A program made the position numbers and the translations under genes. From the IMG/VR virus record IMGVR_UViG_3300028883_000021, positions 1 to 40,068 of that record: a stretch of DNA of 40,068 nt; one strand, given 5' to 3'. Each line of letters begins with the position of its first letter. The first letter of the stretch is position 1. The notes beneath the pieces were generated by a model that saw nothing but the letters and a program-made list of their open reading frames with translations, did not search any database and had not been told where the DNA came from. The stretch comes from a virus. Shown in pieces: positions 13,274-21,928 of the stretch.

Positions 13274-14601
13274 TTGATCCTCACCTTCCCGGAGAGCGCC
13301 AATTCCCGCCATTCCGGACTTTTGTCCATATGATCGCCGTGAGGGCGATCCCCATGCTTTCGCGACCGATTGCCCTCGTCAACCGGAGATCTCGCCATTT
13401 CGGCCCCATTCCGGCCCGATTTGAGCCTATCAGGCGGAATCCTGTTCTCGGATTGCCACGTCCCCGAGACGCCCTTGATATACTCTGCGCCGATTTGCAA
13501 GAGCGGGAGATTTGGGAATAACGCCGAGATGATCGACGCGATCCGCTCGTAAAGGACCTTGAATGCTCCGCAAAATGCGGTCCGGTTTCTCCAATCCCCG
13601 GCGAATCCGGATCCGGGGCACCCGCCCCGGCAAAGATCCCACCATACGCAACCTTTACAACCGCCGTTGGATTGCGAAACTTGTTGTAGCATCTGATCGC
13701 GTATACTTGTCTTCTCGCCCCCGTGTAGCGTTAGGATCCCATCTTTCCCGCCCGGACCTCGGACACAATTCCCCATCGAACCGTCGGCGAGTATCGTCAT
13801 CTCTGCCGATGTCGCCCATGGATCGCATCCGCCTCGGCTGCATGTTGCCGCCTCATAGCCCGCGAGTCGGCTCGCGATGTCGAGAAACGGCTGAATCGTG
13901 ACCCGCTTCGGCCCATATGGACGATAATCAATCTCCGGATCCCGCGAAATTATCGGCGACGCAAGCGACGTGTCGGACAAATAAAAATCAAGCATCTCCA
14001 AAAATGCCCGCGGGAGCCATTCGTGCCCGAATCCCTCAAAAGTCGACTCGGGCATGAGCCGAACGAACGAGATCCCGTTTCCGGCGAGCCATCGAATGAA
14101 ATCTTTTAGCCCGTCAAGACGCCCCGAGTCCCCCGCGTTATATTTCCGCAAAACAACGAGACAAGACGACATATCGACTTTTGCCGCCCTTAAAATCTCG
14201 ACCGCCGCGAGCATTTCCTCGTGAGTCTGGCCCGGATTTGGACTGAATTTTGTCCGCCCTGCATTGAGCGCCGCGGTATGCCCGTCGAGACTGATCCCGA
14301 CGTTTGTCTTGTATTTCAAAAACATTTCGACATGCCGCGGACTCAACCCGATCAATCCCGTTTGGATCCCCGTTGCTCCGCGCCGATCATATTCGGCTTT
14401 CAATAGGCGCTCGATCTTGCCGATCGGCATTAGTAACGGCTCTCCCCCGTGGACCGTGACTCTCTCGTCGTTTGGGAGCGACGCCATCATATCGAGAGCC
14501 GCCTCGACGTTGAAATCGCCCTCTCGCGACGACTCCCGGACCCGCGACTCATAACAATTCTCGCAATATCCGTGACATTTGATTGATTTCACGCTATACA
14601 T
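13270..14601 (-). CDS. Radical SAM enzyme with C-terminal SPASM domain
   Basis: A 443-aa enzyme; ATG 14601 lies 8 nt after the previous stop, with GGAGG 13 nt upstream. Cys9, Cys13 and Cys16 (CHGYCENCY) form the CX3CX2C site for the S-adenosylmethionine-binding [4Fe-4S] cluster, and HGGEP at 51-55 is the GGEP motif. The C-terminus has a textbook SPASM set: Cys259, GSMGNC with Cys279, then Cys315, 318, 324 and 328 spaced CX2CX5CX3C, and Cys344. SPASM enzymes hold two auxiliary Fe-S clusters and usually modify a peptide or protein (sulfatase maturases, RiPP maturases). No sulfatase or small precursor peptide is seen. The gene follows the His-Asp-repeat tail protein and precedes a Cys-motif partner, so a virion protein is the likely substrate. 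A basic tail follows residue 350. Confidence 0.88.
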   Translation of the reverse strand: MYSVKSIKCHGYCENCYESRVRESSREGDFNVEAALDMMASLPNDERVTVHGGEPLLMPIGKIERLLKAEYDRRGATGIQTGLIGLSPRHVEMFLKYKTNVGISLDGHTAALNAGRTKFSPNPGQTHEEMLAAVEILRAAKVDMSSCLVVLRKYNAGDSGRLDGLKDFIRWLAGNGISFVRLMPESTFEGFGHEWLPRAFLEMLDFYLSDTSLASPIISRDPEIDYRPYGPKRVTIQPFLDIASRLAGYEAATCSRGGCDPWATSAEMTILADGSMGNCVRGPGGKDGILTLHGGEKTSIRDQMLQQVSQSNGGCKGCVWWDLCRGGCPGSGFAGDWRNRTAFCGAFKVLYERIASIISALFPNLPLLQIGAEYIKGVSGTWQSENRIPPDRLKSGRNGAEMARSPVDEGNRSRKHGDRPHGDHMDKSPEWRELALSGKVRIK

Positions 14602-14609
14602 TTTCGCTT

Positions 14610-16832
14610 CTATACCTCCGAGTCGGCATGCGGCTGATCTCCATGTTCGTCGTCGTGATTTTCGTCAATATGCGCGATGTCCTCATGAGAGACGTCATCG
14701 TGAGAGACGTCGTTGTGCGCGACGTTGTCGTGATCCGTATAATCGTCATATGCGACGTTCGCATGCGCTGTGTCGTCGTGATCATTATATCCGGCTTGAT
14801 CGCTATGCTCGTCGCCATGAGCATCTTCGTATACCCCGTCGTCGTGATCCTCATGGTAATCGGTATGCGAATCGGAATACACGTAATCGTCGTGGTCATC
14901 GTATGGCGTGTCCTGATGCGCGTCGTCGGTGTGATCCCGATAGTCGTCATATGCAACGTCTTCGTGTGCTACATCCGCATGCGAAACGTCCGTATGCGCT
15001 GTATCTGCATGAGAGTCGTCTCCATGCGTGTCGGTGTGCGCCGTGTCGCCATGCAAGCCCGTCCCCCCGACTTGAGAGTCGGCGATTGCCCGGAACTGCA
15101 TAGATCCGGACCGGATGTCCTTCGAGATCTCGAGTAGCAGATAGACCGCTTGCGAGAGAGGCGTAACGGTATTTCCGGAGATGTTCTTGATTGTTCGCTC
15201 GACGACGATCTTGTCCGTCGGAATGCTCGCCAACGCCCGCGCCGGTAGCCGCCCGGATAGCCGCAACGGGGGCTCGTCAACGAGCCCGAGAAAGAACTGC
15301 GCCAAGGCCTCCGCCTCGCTGCTATCTTTGAGATACGTCTCGACCTCGAGAACCTCTTTCGATTTATATAGGTATCTCGTCGCGTCGTTTGTCGCCGTTG
15401 CGACGTTCCATCGATCGGTCTGCGGATCCCGGTCATACATGAGCCGGATCTCGTAGAAAGTCCCCTCGGTGTCTTCCTCGATCCCCATCTCGAGAAAGTC
15501 CTCGGTAAAGAAACGCATCGCGTCCGTCGGCGTAACCCGGTCGTAATATCGAACCATATAGTTAGAGTCGACCGTCGGGATTAGATGAAAGATCGTCGAC
15601 GCCTGTAATGCTCGGATAAAGTCGATCGCTCCGATCGTATGATCGATATATACCGCGATTCTTTGTGTTCGCGCCGTTTTCAATGCCTGAAACGAGTCCA
15701 AATCAACGCGAGTATACGGTATATCGCATAGGTATCTCAACGCGAAATAGAGCAAATCCGCGACGTTTTCGGAGAAACCGGACGCCGCCGGTTCTCCCGA
15801 CGCCTCGAAATCGAACGAAATCTCGAGCCCTTGTACGTCGACCGTAACCTCGCGATCCCCCGGATCCTCGTAAATAGTGAGGATCCCGGTCGAGAGATCG
15901 ACCGCATAATCGGCCGGAGAATATATCCGATCGCCTCCGACGTAAACCTTGTCAAGCGCATGGAGATCGAACGTAACCCCGTCGAATACTGTCCGGGAGA
16001 TCTTATACCGCCATCCGCCCGTCTGCCATCCGAGCGGAACCGGCGGAACGTTCTCTTTTTGTCCGAGCAATACCGGCTCCGGATGGTTCACGAATTCGTC
16101 CCCGAGATCCGGATATACAAGCCGGGTCATTTTTTGCCCCGGAATGGATCCTAATTCGGCCGACCGGATGTCCCGCAACCGGATCCGGATCGCTTGATCG
16201 GTGAATTCTGGCGCCCGCGTTAACCCGGTAAAGATCAACTCGAAATCGGCGTATGCGTCGCCCGCCTCTCCCCACCTAACCCATGCTCGGCAATTATGCC
16301 ATAAAAAGGCGCCCCGATTCTCCCACCACCACGGGCCCCCGCGGAATGCGATCGTCCCGCTCTGGATCGTGACCGCCATTGTATAATAATCCGAGACCAT
16401 TTGCCGAAACATGGGGATCGACGCCGGATCCAATAATGGCTCGTATAGATGCCTTTGTGTCGCCCCCTCTGGAATGAACGAAACCGCCAACTCGCTCCCG
16501 ATTCTATCGCAAAAACATAGCATGACAAGAGCGACGATCGCTGATCCGGACGCCTCCGGATCCGCCCCATACAAATTGACGTAAAGACGCCCGGAACTCG
16601 CCTGATGATAGAATGAGAACGGATTCGCTTCGCAATCCGCGATCGAGTAGACTCTCAATAGAGCCGAGCCGAGATATTCAACCCCGACGATCTCCCGGTC
16701 CGCATATTCTGTCGAGTAGAGATCCCCGGACGACGCCGACCACGAATAACCGGTTAGGTCGACCCCCGCCTCAATCTCGGCGATAAAAATCGCGTTGATC
16801 GCATATTGATCGCCGAAATCGCTGATCGACAT
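14610..16832 (-). CDS. Tail hub/baseplate-like protein with His-x-Asp repeat tail
   Basis: A 740-aa protein starting directly after the distal-tail gene stop. Residues 1-590 are beta-rich and fit a tail hub/baseplate protein by position (after tape measure and distal tail), with segments such as YPDLGDEFVNHPEPVLLGQKE and RVDLDSFQALKTARTQRIAV. Residues 594-740 are different: 147 residues with 25 His and 42 Asp, arranged as H-x-D-(V/T/D)-(A/S/x), often every five residues, with YDD variants. Almost no basic residues occur there. This resembles a metal-chelating or beta-solenoid extension protruding from the tail tip. It is followed 8 nt later by the radical SAM gene. Hub assignment is by context; the repeat is directly visible. 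Confidence 0.75.
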   Translation of the reverse strand: MSISDFGDQYAINAIFIAEIEAGVDLTGYSWSASSGDLYSTEYADREIVGVEYLGSALLRVYSIADCEANPFSFYHQASSGRLYVNLYGADPEASGSAIVALVMLCFCDRIGSELAVSFIPEGATQRHLYEPLLDPASIPMFRQMVSDYYTMAVTIQSGTIAFRGGPWWWENRGAFLWHNCRAWVRWGEAGDAYADFELIFTGLTRAPEFTDQAIRIRLRDIRSAELGSIPGQKMTRLVYPDLGDEFVNHPEPVLLGQKENVPPVPLGWQTGGWRYKISRTVFDGVTFDLHALDKVYVGGDRIYSPADYAVDLSTGILTIYEDPGDREVTVDVQGLEISFDFEASGEPAASGFSENVADLLYFALRYLCDIPYTRVDLDSFQALKTARTQRIAVYIDHTIGAIDFIRALQASTIFHLIPTVDSNYMVRYYDRVTPTDAMRFFTEDFLEMGIEEDTEGTFYEIRLMYDRDPQTDRWNVATATNDATRYLYKSKEVLEVETYLKDSSEAEALAQFFLGLVDEPPLRLSGRLPARALASIPTDKIVVERTIKNISGNTVTPLSQAVYLLLEISKDIRSGSMQFRAIADSQVGGTGLHGDTAHTDTHGDDSHADTAHTDVSHADVAHEDVAYDDYRDHTDDAHQDTPYDDHDDYVYSDSHTDYHEDHDDGVYEDAHGDEHSDQAGYNDHDDTAHANVAYDDYTDHDNVAHNDVSHDDVSHEDIAHIDENHDDEHGDQPHADSEV
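14613..15053 (-). repeat. Coding repeat for the His-x-Asp tract
   Basis: Degenerate 15-bp units, each encoding H-x-D-x-x, fill this stretch. In the DNA they appear on the plus strand as recurring GTCGT, ATG and CGTC blocks. Codons vary between units, so the repeat is old or under selection at protein level rather than a recent expansion. Confidence 0.85.
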
Positions 16833-17612
16833 TTATCCCTCTTCCTTGAGCGAAAATATGACCATATAGTACTCGCCCGCGATCCGTCTATATACGATCG
16901 GAGTCTCGATCCGGCAGTATCGGCAATGCTTCCCGATGTCCGTATATGCGATTGACGTCGCGTCCGCCGGTCGTCTCAAAAATACGATCGGATTTGAGAT
17001 CCCGACCGTTTTATACATCTCATCGAATGCGTCTCTCTGATCGGACGCCGAAAATTCGACATCCCATTTTTCGCGCTTCGCGAATACGACCGCGATCGCT
17101 TGCCCGTCCGGCCCCTCGAGACTCTGCGACAAGTCGCTAATCTGCGAATTCATTATTCGGCACCCGCGCTTGGGCTCGAAAAACGGCCCGCCCCACACGC
17201 GCCCGACCTGCAAATATCCGTCCGGATTCCCATTGTCGACGATCTTATAATCAAATCGCCGATATGAGGCGGGAGTGTCAAAAACGGCCCCCCATCTCTC
17301 GCCCGAGTTTCCGCTCGAAAGATTGCCGATATTTGTCCAATTGACTCCGTCGTTACTGCCGCGGAACGTGACGGTAGCCGATTCCTGCAAATTTGTCCCG
17401 AATAGGAACGCGCTCCGGACGCCGACCGTTCGACCTATTCCGTCCGCTCGTAGATAGAGCGTTGTCGTGTTCAATGTCCTCAACGGCTTGCATTTCCAGC
17501 GATTTGTGACGTTCGCGGCGGACATATAGGTCTCTTCCCCCGCGCCTCCGGCGGGGACATCCCATGTAAACAAGTCGAGCCTATTCTCAAAGAAAAACCT
17601 CGCGTTTTTCAT
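16833..17612 (-). CDS. Distal tail-like minor tail protein with a carbohydrate-binding-like domain
   Basis: A 259-aa protein; ATG 17612 overlaps the tape-measure stop (ATGA). Residues about 35-140 form a strand-rich jelly-roll-like region (VTFRGSNDGVNWTNIGNLSSG, then ERWGAVFDTPASYRRFDYKIVDN) that resembles F5/8 type C (discoidin) domains, which bind glycans: the SNDGxxWxxI pattern is characteristic. The remaining part is closer to a tail adaptor and ends with a pair of Cys (HCRYC). In siphophages the gene after the tape measure is the distal tail protein, which often carries inserted sugar-binding domains. Both position and domain support that call. Confidence 0.7.
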   Translation of the reverse strand: MKNARFFFENRLDLFTWDVPAGGAGEETYMSAANVTNRWKCKPLRTLNTTTLYLRADGIGRTVGVRSAFLFGTNLQESATVTFRGSNDGVNWTNIGNLSSGNSGERWGAVFDTPASYRRFDYKIVDNGNPDGYLQVGRVWGGPFFEPKRGCRIMNSQISDLSQSLEGPDGQAIAVVFAKREKWDVEFSASDQRDAFDEMYKTVGISNPIVFLRRPADATSIAYTDIGKHCRYCRIETPIVYRRIAGEYYMVIFSLKEEG

Positions 17613-20020
17613 ATTGTCCCCTTGACTGCCTTCGCCGGAACGAGTAATTCCTCATTGAGCATCCCGTCGCGTATAACGGGGAACCCGCGCTTTCTGAAAA
17701 AATCCTCGAAACTGGCCGCATCGATCGCGTATATATTTACCGTTTGCCCTGCCCCGCCGCCTCCGGATCCGGATCCGAGGATCCGCTCTTCGACCTTCTC
17801 ATATGGGACAACGACCTCGCCCTTATGTAGCATCGCGGTCCCGTCTTCTTTCACATAGCCGCCCTCTCTCATGGGGATCGGCTGACTTTTGATTGTTGCG
17901 ATTTGAGCCGCGCCCATTGCCGCCGCGATCCCGGCGAGAATGAAATTCGGCAATGCCGCCGCAACGGCCCGCGCCGTATCAATAATCGCCCGGACGATCG
18001 CGATCTTTTTCTCCCTCTTCGCTTGCTGGATCTCTAGGTCCTTCTTTTTGCGTTGATATTCTTCATCGAGAGCCGCCAACTGGCTCTCTCTCTCCCCCTC
18101 GTCGGAGACGTTGTCGATGATCGCTTGCCGACGCCGACTATATTCGTCTTCGAGACTCTTGAGCCGATTTTGATACGCCGCCATCCCGAGCGCCGCGATC
18201 GTGTTAATCGCTTGCGTCGAGTAATTCGTCATTTTTTGCGTTTGCTTGTTGAGATGATCGGCCCATTCCTCGGCGTTTTTCTTGTCGCTCTTCCTGAATG
18301 ACTCCCATGCGGCTTGAGAGGCGGTCGTCGCCTTGACGTTCTCGGACTTAATCGTGGAGAGCGCCGCCATCGTTGCCCCGGAGAGTGTCGCGAGCGATTG
18401 GAGAGCATTGTCGTTTGTTGTCTTTATCGACTCAAATATCGACGCCGTTAACTCGTCGTTCGCCTTCTTTTCCGCCTCAATGGCCGCTTGCCGCTCGCTC
18501 TTCGCGATCTCGGCGAGTTTCATCCGGTAGACCTGCCGCAACGTGTCGATCTTTTGCTCTTCCGCGAACGCCGTTTGCAGAGCGATCTTCTTTTCCTCGA
18601 ACCATTCCTTCGTCTTCTGGCGCTCGTACTCGAACTCGCTCATTGTCAATTTATGCTGATCGTCGAATACCTCTTTCATGATCGACGCGATTTTCGCTTG
18701 TCCCTCTTTCGTTGCCGCTTGAGCCTTGCCTTGAGCAACCGCAACGTCGCCCGACCATTTTTTCCACGCGGTCGAATTCTTTTGCAGATGCTCATACATC
18801 CCTTGCATTACCGCGTCATAACTTTTCCCGGCCGCGAGATCCCGTTGTATCTGACCCCGGATCAATTCGGCATGCTCTTTGTCGGCTTGTTTTAGAAAGT
18901 CGAGCAATTTTCGCTCCGCGACGCTCGTTGCCATTGCAACGCGCTTCGTTACGTCCATCGACTCCAAATATGCCTTATCGAGAGCGAGAATTGCATCCCG
19001 GAGAAAGAGACCGGCAGTAACCGCGATCCCGAATGCCCCGGCGAGCATCTTATGGTTTCGGATCAACTCGCCGATCTTAACTGCGAGTTTCGGAGACACC
19101 TTCGTCAATAATCCGAACGAGATCCCGACGCTCCCGGCGACCGTCGCCAACGTCATGAAGACGTTTTTTAGTCCGGGGACCGTCTCCATGAGTTTGTTAA
19201 ATCCGTCGAGAATCGAGACGAATACGTTCGCGATCTTTGTCGCCGCGGGAAGCAAAACGGCCCCGAGACCGGCCGCGAGATCCTCGCCCTTCGCCTTGAG
19301 CCTCCGGAGAGTGTTCGCGAATGAGTCGGATGTCCGTCCGAAATCCCCGATTGCGTTTTTTGATTGCTCTGTCGCCATCTCGAGCGTAATTTGCGCTTTT
19401 GCCGCCATGAGAGCCGCGCCGGTCAATTCTTTTTGCCCCTTCGCCGCGAGCCGCGCTTGGACGTCTTCCTCTCTGATCACGATCCCGAGCAATTTCGCCG
19501 ACTCCCGCTCTCCGAGCATCGCTTTTGTCAATGCTTCCGATGCCCGTTTCGCCCCGCCTTGGAGATTCTGAAACGACGCCAAATCGACCGCGAGTTTTTG
19601 CGTCTCCGCGGATAGTTTTAGTGCTTGCTTGCCCTGCATTCCCATCCCGGTTAACAAGTCGCCGGTAGCAGATAGCAACGCCTCCGCGCCCATCTTACTT
19701 TGCCCGTATGACTCGTTCAACTCACGAGCCGCGGACGCCGCTTCCTCGTAGACGTCTTTGAAAACAACCGCAAATTTATTATGGCTCTCTTGAGCATCTG
19801 ACGCCGCCTTGACCATGAGACCGAGAGCCCCGGCGACGACGGCCCCGGACCGCATCGCAATCGTTCCGAAACGCTTGTATTTCGCTTCGGTTTCCGCCGC
19901 TTTTCGTTCCATCTGGCCGAGTTTTTGCATAGAGCGATCTACATCTCGGCCGAACTGGATCGTATTCATTTCCAAATCTATGACAATCGCGCCCGCGTCG
20001 AATTCGCCGGTCATTCCCAT
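17609..20020 (-). CDS. Tape measure protein
   Basis: An 803-aa protein, the longest in the window. ATG 20020 and ATG 20014 are both possible; the second overlaps the chaperone stop as ATGA. It has the family's hallmarks: long amphipathic and coiled-coil helices, Ala-rich segments, and hydrophobic stretches near residues 59-72, 285-310 and 325-345 that may insert in the host membrane. The middle part (GDLLTGMGMQGKQALKLSAETQKLAVDLASF and following) is like the conserved TMP core. The C-terminus ends with a Gly-rich loop (GSGSGGGGAGQ). By the usual 1.5 A per residue, it would set a tail near 120 nm, an inference. It follows the chaperone frameshift pair. Confidence 0.92.
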   Translation of the reverse strand: MGMTGEFDAGAIVIDLEMNTIQFGRDVDRSMQKLGQMERKAAETEAKYKRFGTIAMRSGAVVAGALGLMVKAASDAQESHNKFAVVFKDVYEEAASAARELNESYGQSKMGAEALLSATGDLLTGMGMQGKQALKLSAETQKLAVDLASFQNLQGGAKRASEALTKAMLGERESAKLLGIVIREEDVQARLAAKGQKELTGAALMAAKAQITLEMATEQSKNAIGDFGRTSDSFANTLRRLKAKGEDLAAGLGAVLLPAATKIANVFVSILDGFNKLMETVPGLKNVFMTLATVAGSVGISFGLLTKVSPKLAVKIGELIRNHKMLAGAFGIAVTAGLFLRDAILALDKAYLESMDVTKRVAMATSVAERKLLDFLKQADKEHAELIRGQIQRDLAAGKSYDAVMQGMYEHLQKNSTAWKKWSGDVAVAQGKAQAATKEGQAKIASIMKEVFDDQHKLTMSEFEYERQKTKEWFEEKKIALQTAFAEEQKIDTLRQVYRMKLAEIAKSERQAAIEAEKKANDELTASIFESIKTTNDNALQSLATLSGATMAALSTIKSENVKATTASQAAWESFRKSDKKNAEEWADHLNKQTQKMTNYSTQAINTIAALGMAAYQNRLKSLEDEYSRRRQAIIDNVSDEGERESQLAALDEEYQRKKKDLEIQQAKREKKIAIVRAIIDTARAVAAALPNFILAGIAAAMGAAQIATIKSQPIPMREGGYVKEDGTAMLHKGEVVVPYEKVEERILGSGSGGGGAGQTVNIYAIDAASFEDFFRKRGFPVIRDGMLNEELLVPAKAVKGTI

Positions 20021-20591
20021 TGCATATCTCGCTCTAACTGCAAGCGACGCGGTCTCTCGACCATGCCCTTTTCGAGAGTCCCCATCGCATAAGCCATATC
20101 AAAGATCGCATCGAGACGCATATCGAGCCGCGCCTCTCTCGCGATCCGGAGCAATATCTCAAAGTCGCGGATGTCCATCTCCAACAACTCGCGACCGGTA
20201 AACAGGCCCGGAAGACCGAAAGCGATCAACGCCAAATCGGCCCCCCGAGCCCGGATCAGTTTTTTTCCGCTTTCGACTTTGCCTCGATGTCGCTCGTCAA
20301 TCGCTTGTAGACGAACGAGAGAATTTTCATGACGATTCTCACATCCATCTCCGCGAGAACTGATGCCGGAATGTCGGTCAAAGTCGTCAACGACTGAATT
20401 GATCCGTCGTTTTCGATGTCGTACTCTTTCTCAAATCCCGGATCGGCGTTGAGTGCCCGGTATGCCTTGTCAAGCATTTTCCGCGTGACGTGCGGCCGGA
20501 CGTGAAACAAGAGATCCTCGCCGCCCTTTGCCCCTTTGATCAGGATCTCGACCGGCTCGACATCATGAAGACCTATCTCAAGTCGTGCCAT
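20011..20591 (-). CDS. Tail assembly chaperone, -1 frameshift fusion product (gpGT-like)
   Basis: If ribosomes slip -1 at A AAA AAC (20265-20259), translation passes the TGA at 20258-20256 and continues through an open frame to the stop at 20013-20011. This adds 82 residues to give about 193 aa. The extension (LIRARGADLALIAFGLPG, then the helical EMDIRDFEILLRIAREARLD) has no good independent start: its first possible start codon is a TTG, with no ribosome site. In lambda-like phages the long and short forms are both needed to load the tape measure protein, and the gene position here, just before the tape measure, is exact. Confidence 0.85.
20256..20591 (-). CDS. Tail assembly chaperone, short form (gpG-like)
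   Basis: A 111-aa protein starting at ATG 20591, 4 nt after the tail-tube stop. The ribosome site is weak (GGGA). The sequence starts MARLEIGLHDVEPVEILIKG, with beta strands, then helices (RKMLDKAYRALNADPGF and SVLAEMDVRIVMKILSFVYKRL), and a basic end. Small size, location between tube and tape measure, and a slippery heptamer in the last codons identify it as the short chaperone. It is not part of the virion in characterised phages. Confidence 0.85.
   Translation of the reverse strand: MARLEIGLHDVEPVEILIKGAKGGEDLLFHVRPHVTRKMLDKAYRALNADPGFEKEYDIENDGSIQSLTTLTDIPASVLAEMDVRIVMKILSFVYKRLTSDIEAKSKAEKN
20259..20265 (-). other. Programmed -1 ribosomal frameshift site A AAA AAC
   Basis: The heptamer is in the correct frame (GAA AAA AAC) and is followed at once by TGA. 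A -1 slip enters exactly the downstream open frame. G-rich sequence with a small TCGG-GGGG-CCGA stem follows and may act as a stimulator. A AAA AAC is a well-known -1 heptamer in other systems. Confidence 0.88.
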
Positions 20592-20595
20592 CTGA

Positions 20596-21102
20596 TCACG
20601 TCCCGATCTGATACAGTTTTCCGAAATTCGCGGAATCTTGAGATACGAACCCGACGAACGTCACGAGAGCGACGCGTTGCTCTCCGGTAAATTTCAACTC
20701 GATCGCATGCGTCGGAGCCGCCTTGAAGATCTGGATATATTTCCCGGTATCGGCCGAGACGATTCCGTCTTCCATCGGCTTGAGTAGAAGAGTCTTCGCG
20801 TCGTCGTATCGGTCCTTGCCGACCGGATTCGAGACTGTCAACTTGTCGGCCGCGAGACTCGAATTCGGAAAGATCCGATTGAGCCGAGTGAGGCTCGTAC
20901 GTGTGAGGGGAACCTCGATCTTGACTTGCTCGCCGTTCGTGATATGGCCGACAATTGCATCTCCATGTCCGTCTTCCTTGAGATCGATCCCCATTTCCTC
21001 CGCGGTCATTACGACGCCGCCATGAGTCGGCCCCATATCGTTTCCATCCCAATAGACCGCGCAAGGACCCGCGTCGTTGAATACAAAGTTTTGCTTCCCC
21101 AT
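20596..21102 (-). CDS. Major tail (tube) protein
   Basis: A 168-aa protein; ATG 21102 is preceded by GGAGA. It is strand-rich with alternating hydrophobics (GDAIVGHITNGEQVKIEVPLT, then AIELKFTGEQRVALVTFVGFV). This is typical of the tube-protein beta-sandwich, whose conserved end often has a G-E-x-R strand like that seen here. Gene order is tail terminator, tube, chaperones, tape measure, as in most siphophages. The assignment rests on order, size and strand pattern. Confidence 0.75.
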   Translation of the reverse strand: MGKQNFVFNDAGPCAVYWDGNDMGPTHGGVVMTAEEMGIDLKEDGHGDAIVGHITNGEQVKIEVPLTRTSLTRLNRIFPNSSLAADKLTVSNPVGKDRYDDAKTLLLKPMEDGIVSADTGKYIQIFKAAPTHAIELKFTGEQRVALVTFVGFVSQDSANFGKLYQIGT

Positions 21103-21116
21103 TGCTTTTTTCTCCT

Positions 21117-21518
21117 TCAATACTTATGCGCCCGGAGCGTGACGGATAGGGTATAATAATGTCGCCCTCTTTCGTCTTGCCCCGAGTCGAATGGTAATCC
21201 GTTTGCCATGCTATATATGATGTGATAATTCTCCCCCGATGTCAAAACCGGGAGATCGAACGCGTCTCTTCGGTGGAATTGCTCAAAGAGCATATACGCG
21301 AGATCTCGAGCCTCCGAGCGATTCGATCCGCGACAAATCATGTCAAACGGCTGATCTCTCTGATCGTCGAGATCAAAGTCGAGGGCCCCGCCTCCGCTCT
21401 CGCGCAATGCAACGGCTCGATCGGTCGTGTCAAATTCTGTTAGACTCCCGATAATAACGTCCGACCCGACCACGAGCCCCAACTCGTCCTCGATGTATTC
21501 CGCCAACTCTTTGATCAC
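21117..21518 (-). CDS. Tail terminator-like protein
   Basis: A 133-aa protein; ATG 21518 overlaps the upstream stop (ATGA). It starts with a helix (IKELAEYIEDELGLVVGSDVIIGSL). A pattern of strands and a helix (EARDLAYMLFEQFHRR) follows, then strands to the end (YTLSVTLRAHKY). Size, helix-first topology and place just before the tube gene match tail terminator proteins (SPP1 gp17, lambda U) that cap the tail and join it to the neck. No invariant motif is available to prove it. Confidence 0.7.
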   Translation of the reverse strand: MIKELAEYIEDELGLVVGSDVIIGSLTEFDTTDRAVALRESGGGALDFDLDDQRDQPFDMICRGSNRSEARDLAYMLFEQFHRRDAFDLPVLTSGENYHIIYSMANGLPFDSGQDERGRHYYTLSVTLRAHKY

Positions 21519-21928
21519 TTGAGCCCCCTCAATATACTCTTAACCGCATTGACCCACGCTTGCCCCCATAATACCGCGATCTCGGGGCATTTTTTCTCTA
21601 AAAACTTCGGCCCGGTTCCCGGCTCGCTCCAATTCCATTCCTCTTTTCCCTCATGCATCCGCGCCGCATAGATCGCATTGAACCCGGCAACGGCCTTGAC
21701 GACCTTTTTCCCGGATCCCTTCGCGACGAACCGCCCGGATCCCCGCAAAAATCCGGTATCGTGAGGCGTTCTCGGTGCCTTGTTGTTCGCTTCCCATAAC
21801 ATCCGAGCGAGAAACTCTTGAAAAAACCGCGAGACCCGCGGATCCTCGGTCGACCATGTCTTATCGCCGAGTCTCTCCATGTATGCCTTCACCGATCGCG
21901 CATCGAACTTGAAATTTATCCCGCTCAT
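21515..21928 (-). CDS. Neck / tail-completion protein (HK97 gp10-like)
   Basis: A 137-aa protein with ATGA overlaps on both sides. The central segment TGFLRGSGRFVAKGSG, followed by GFNAIYAARMHEGKEEWN and PGTGPKFLEKK, follows the HK97 gp10-like pattern: tGxLrxS, then YAxxxHeG, then the FLxPA-like end. Proteins of this family act at the head-tail interface in siphophages. Family resemblance is strong; exact ring position is inferred. Confidence 0.82.
   Translation of the reverse strand: MSGINFKFDARSVKAYMERLGDKTWSTEDPRVSRFFQEFLARMLWEANNKAPRTPHDTGFLRGSGRFVAKGSGKKVVKAVAGFNAIYAARMHEGKEEWNWSEPGTGPKFLEKKCPEIAVLWGQAWVNAVKSILRGLK

Noticed and set aside
13270-14601. Anaerobic sulfatase maturase as the specific function of the radical SAM enzyme
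   Set aside because: The motifs fit the broader SPASM group, but no sulfatase with a C/S-x-P-x-R site is encoded here, so only the general class is claimed.
14583-15137. Plus-strand frame of 184 codons with Val/Ile/Met repeats resembling a membrane protein
   Set aside because: It is the antisense reading of the His-x-Asp repeat: GAC and CAT codons reversed give GTC and ATG. There is no ribosome site and it overlaps a clear structural gene.
18879-19571. Plus-strand frame of 230 codons
   Set aside because: Lies entirely antisense within the tape measure gene, Ser/Arg/Ala-rich, without a ribosome site.
20011-20235. Independent 74-codon gene for the second tail chaperone part
   Set aside because: Its only upstream start is TTG with no ribosome site, while a perfect -1 slippery heptamer leads into the frame; treated as a frameshift product.
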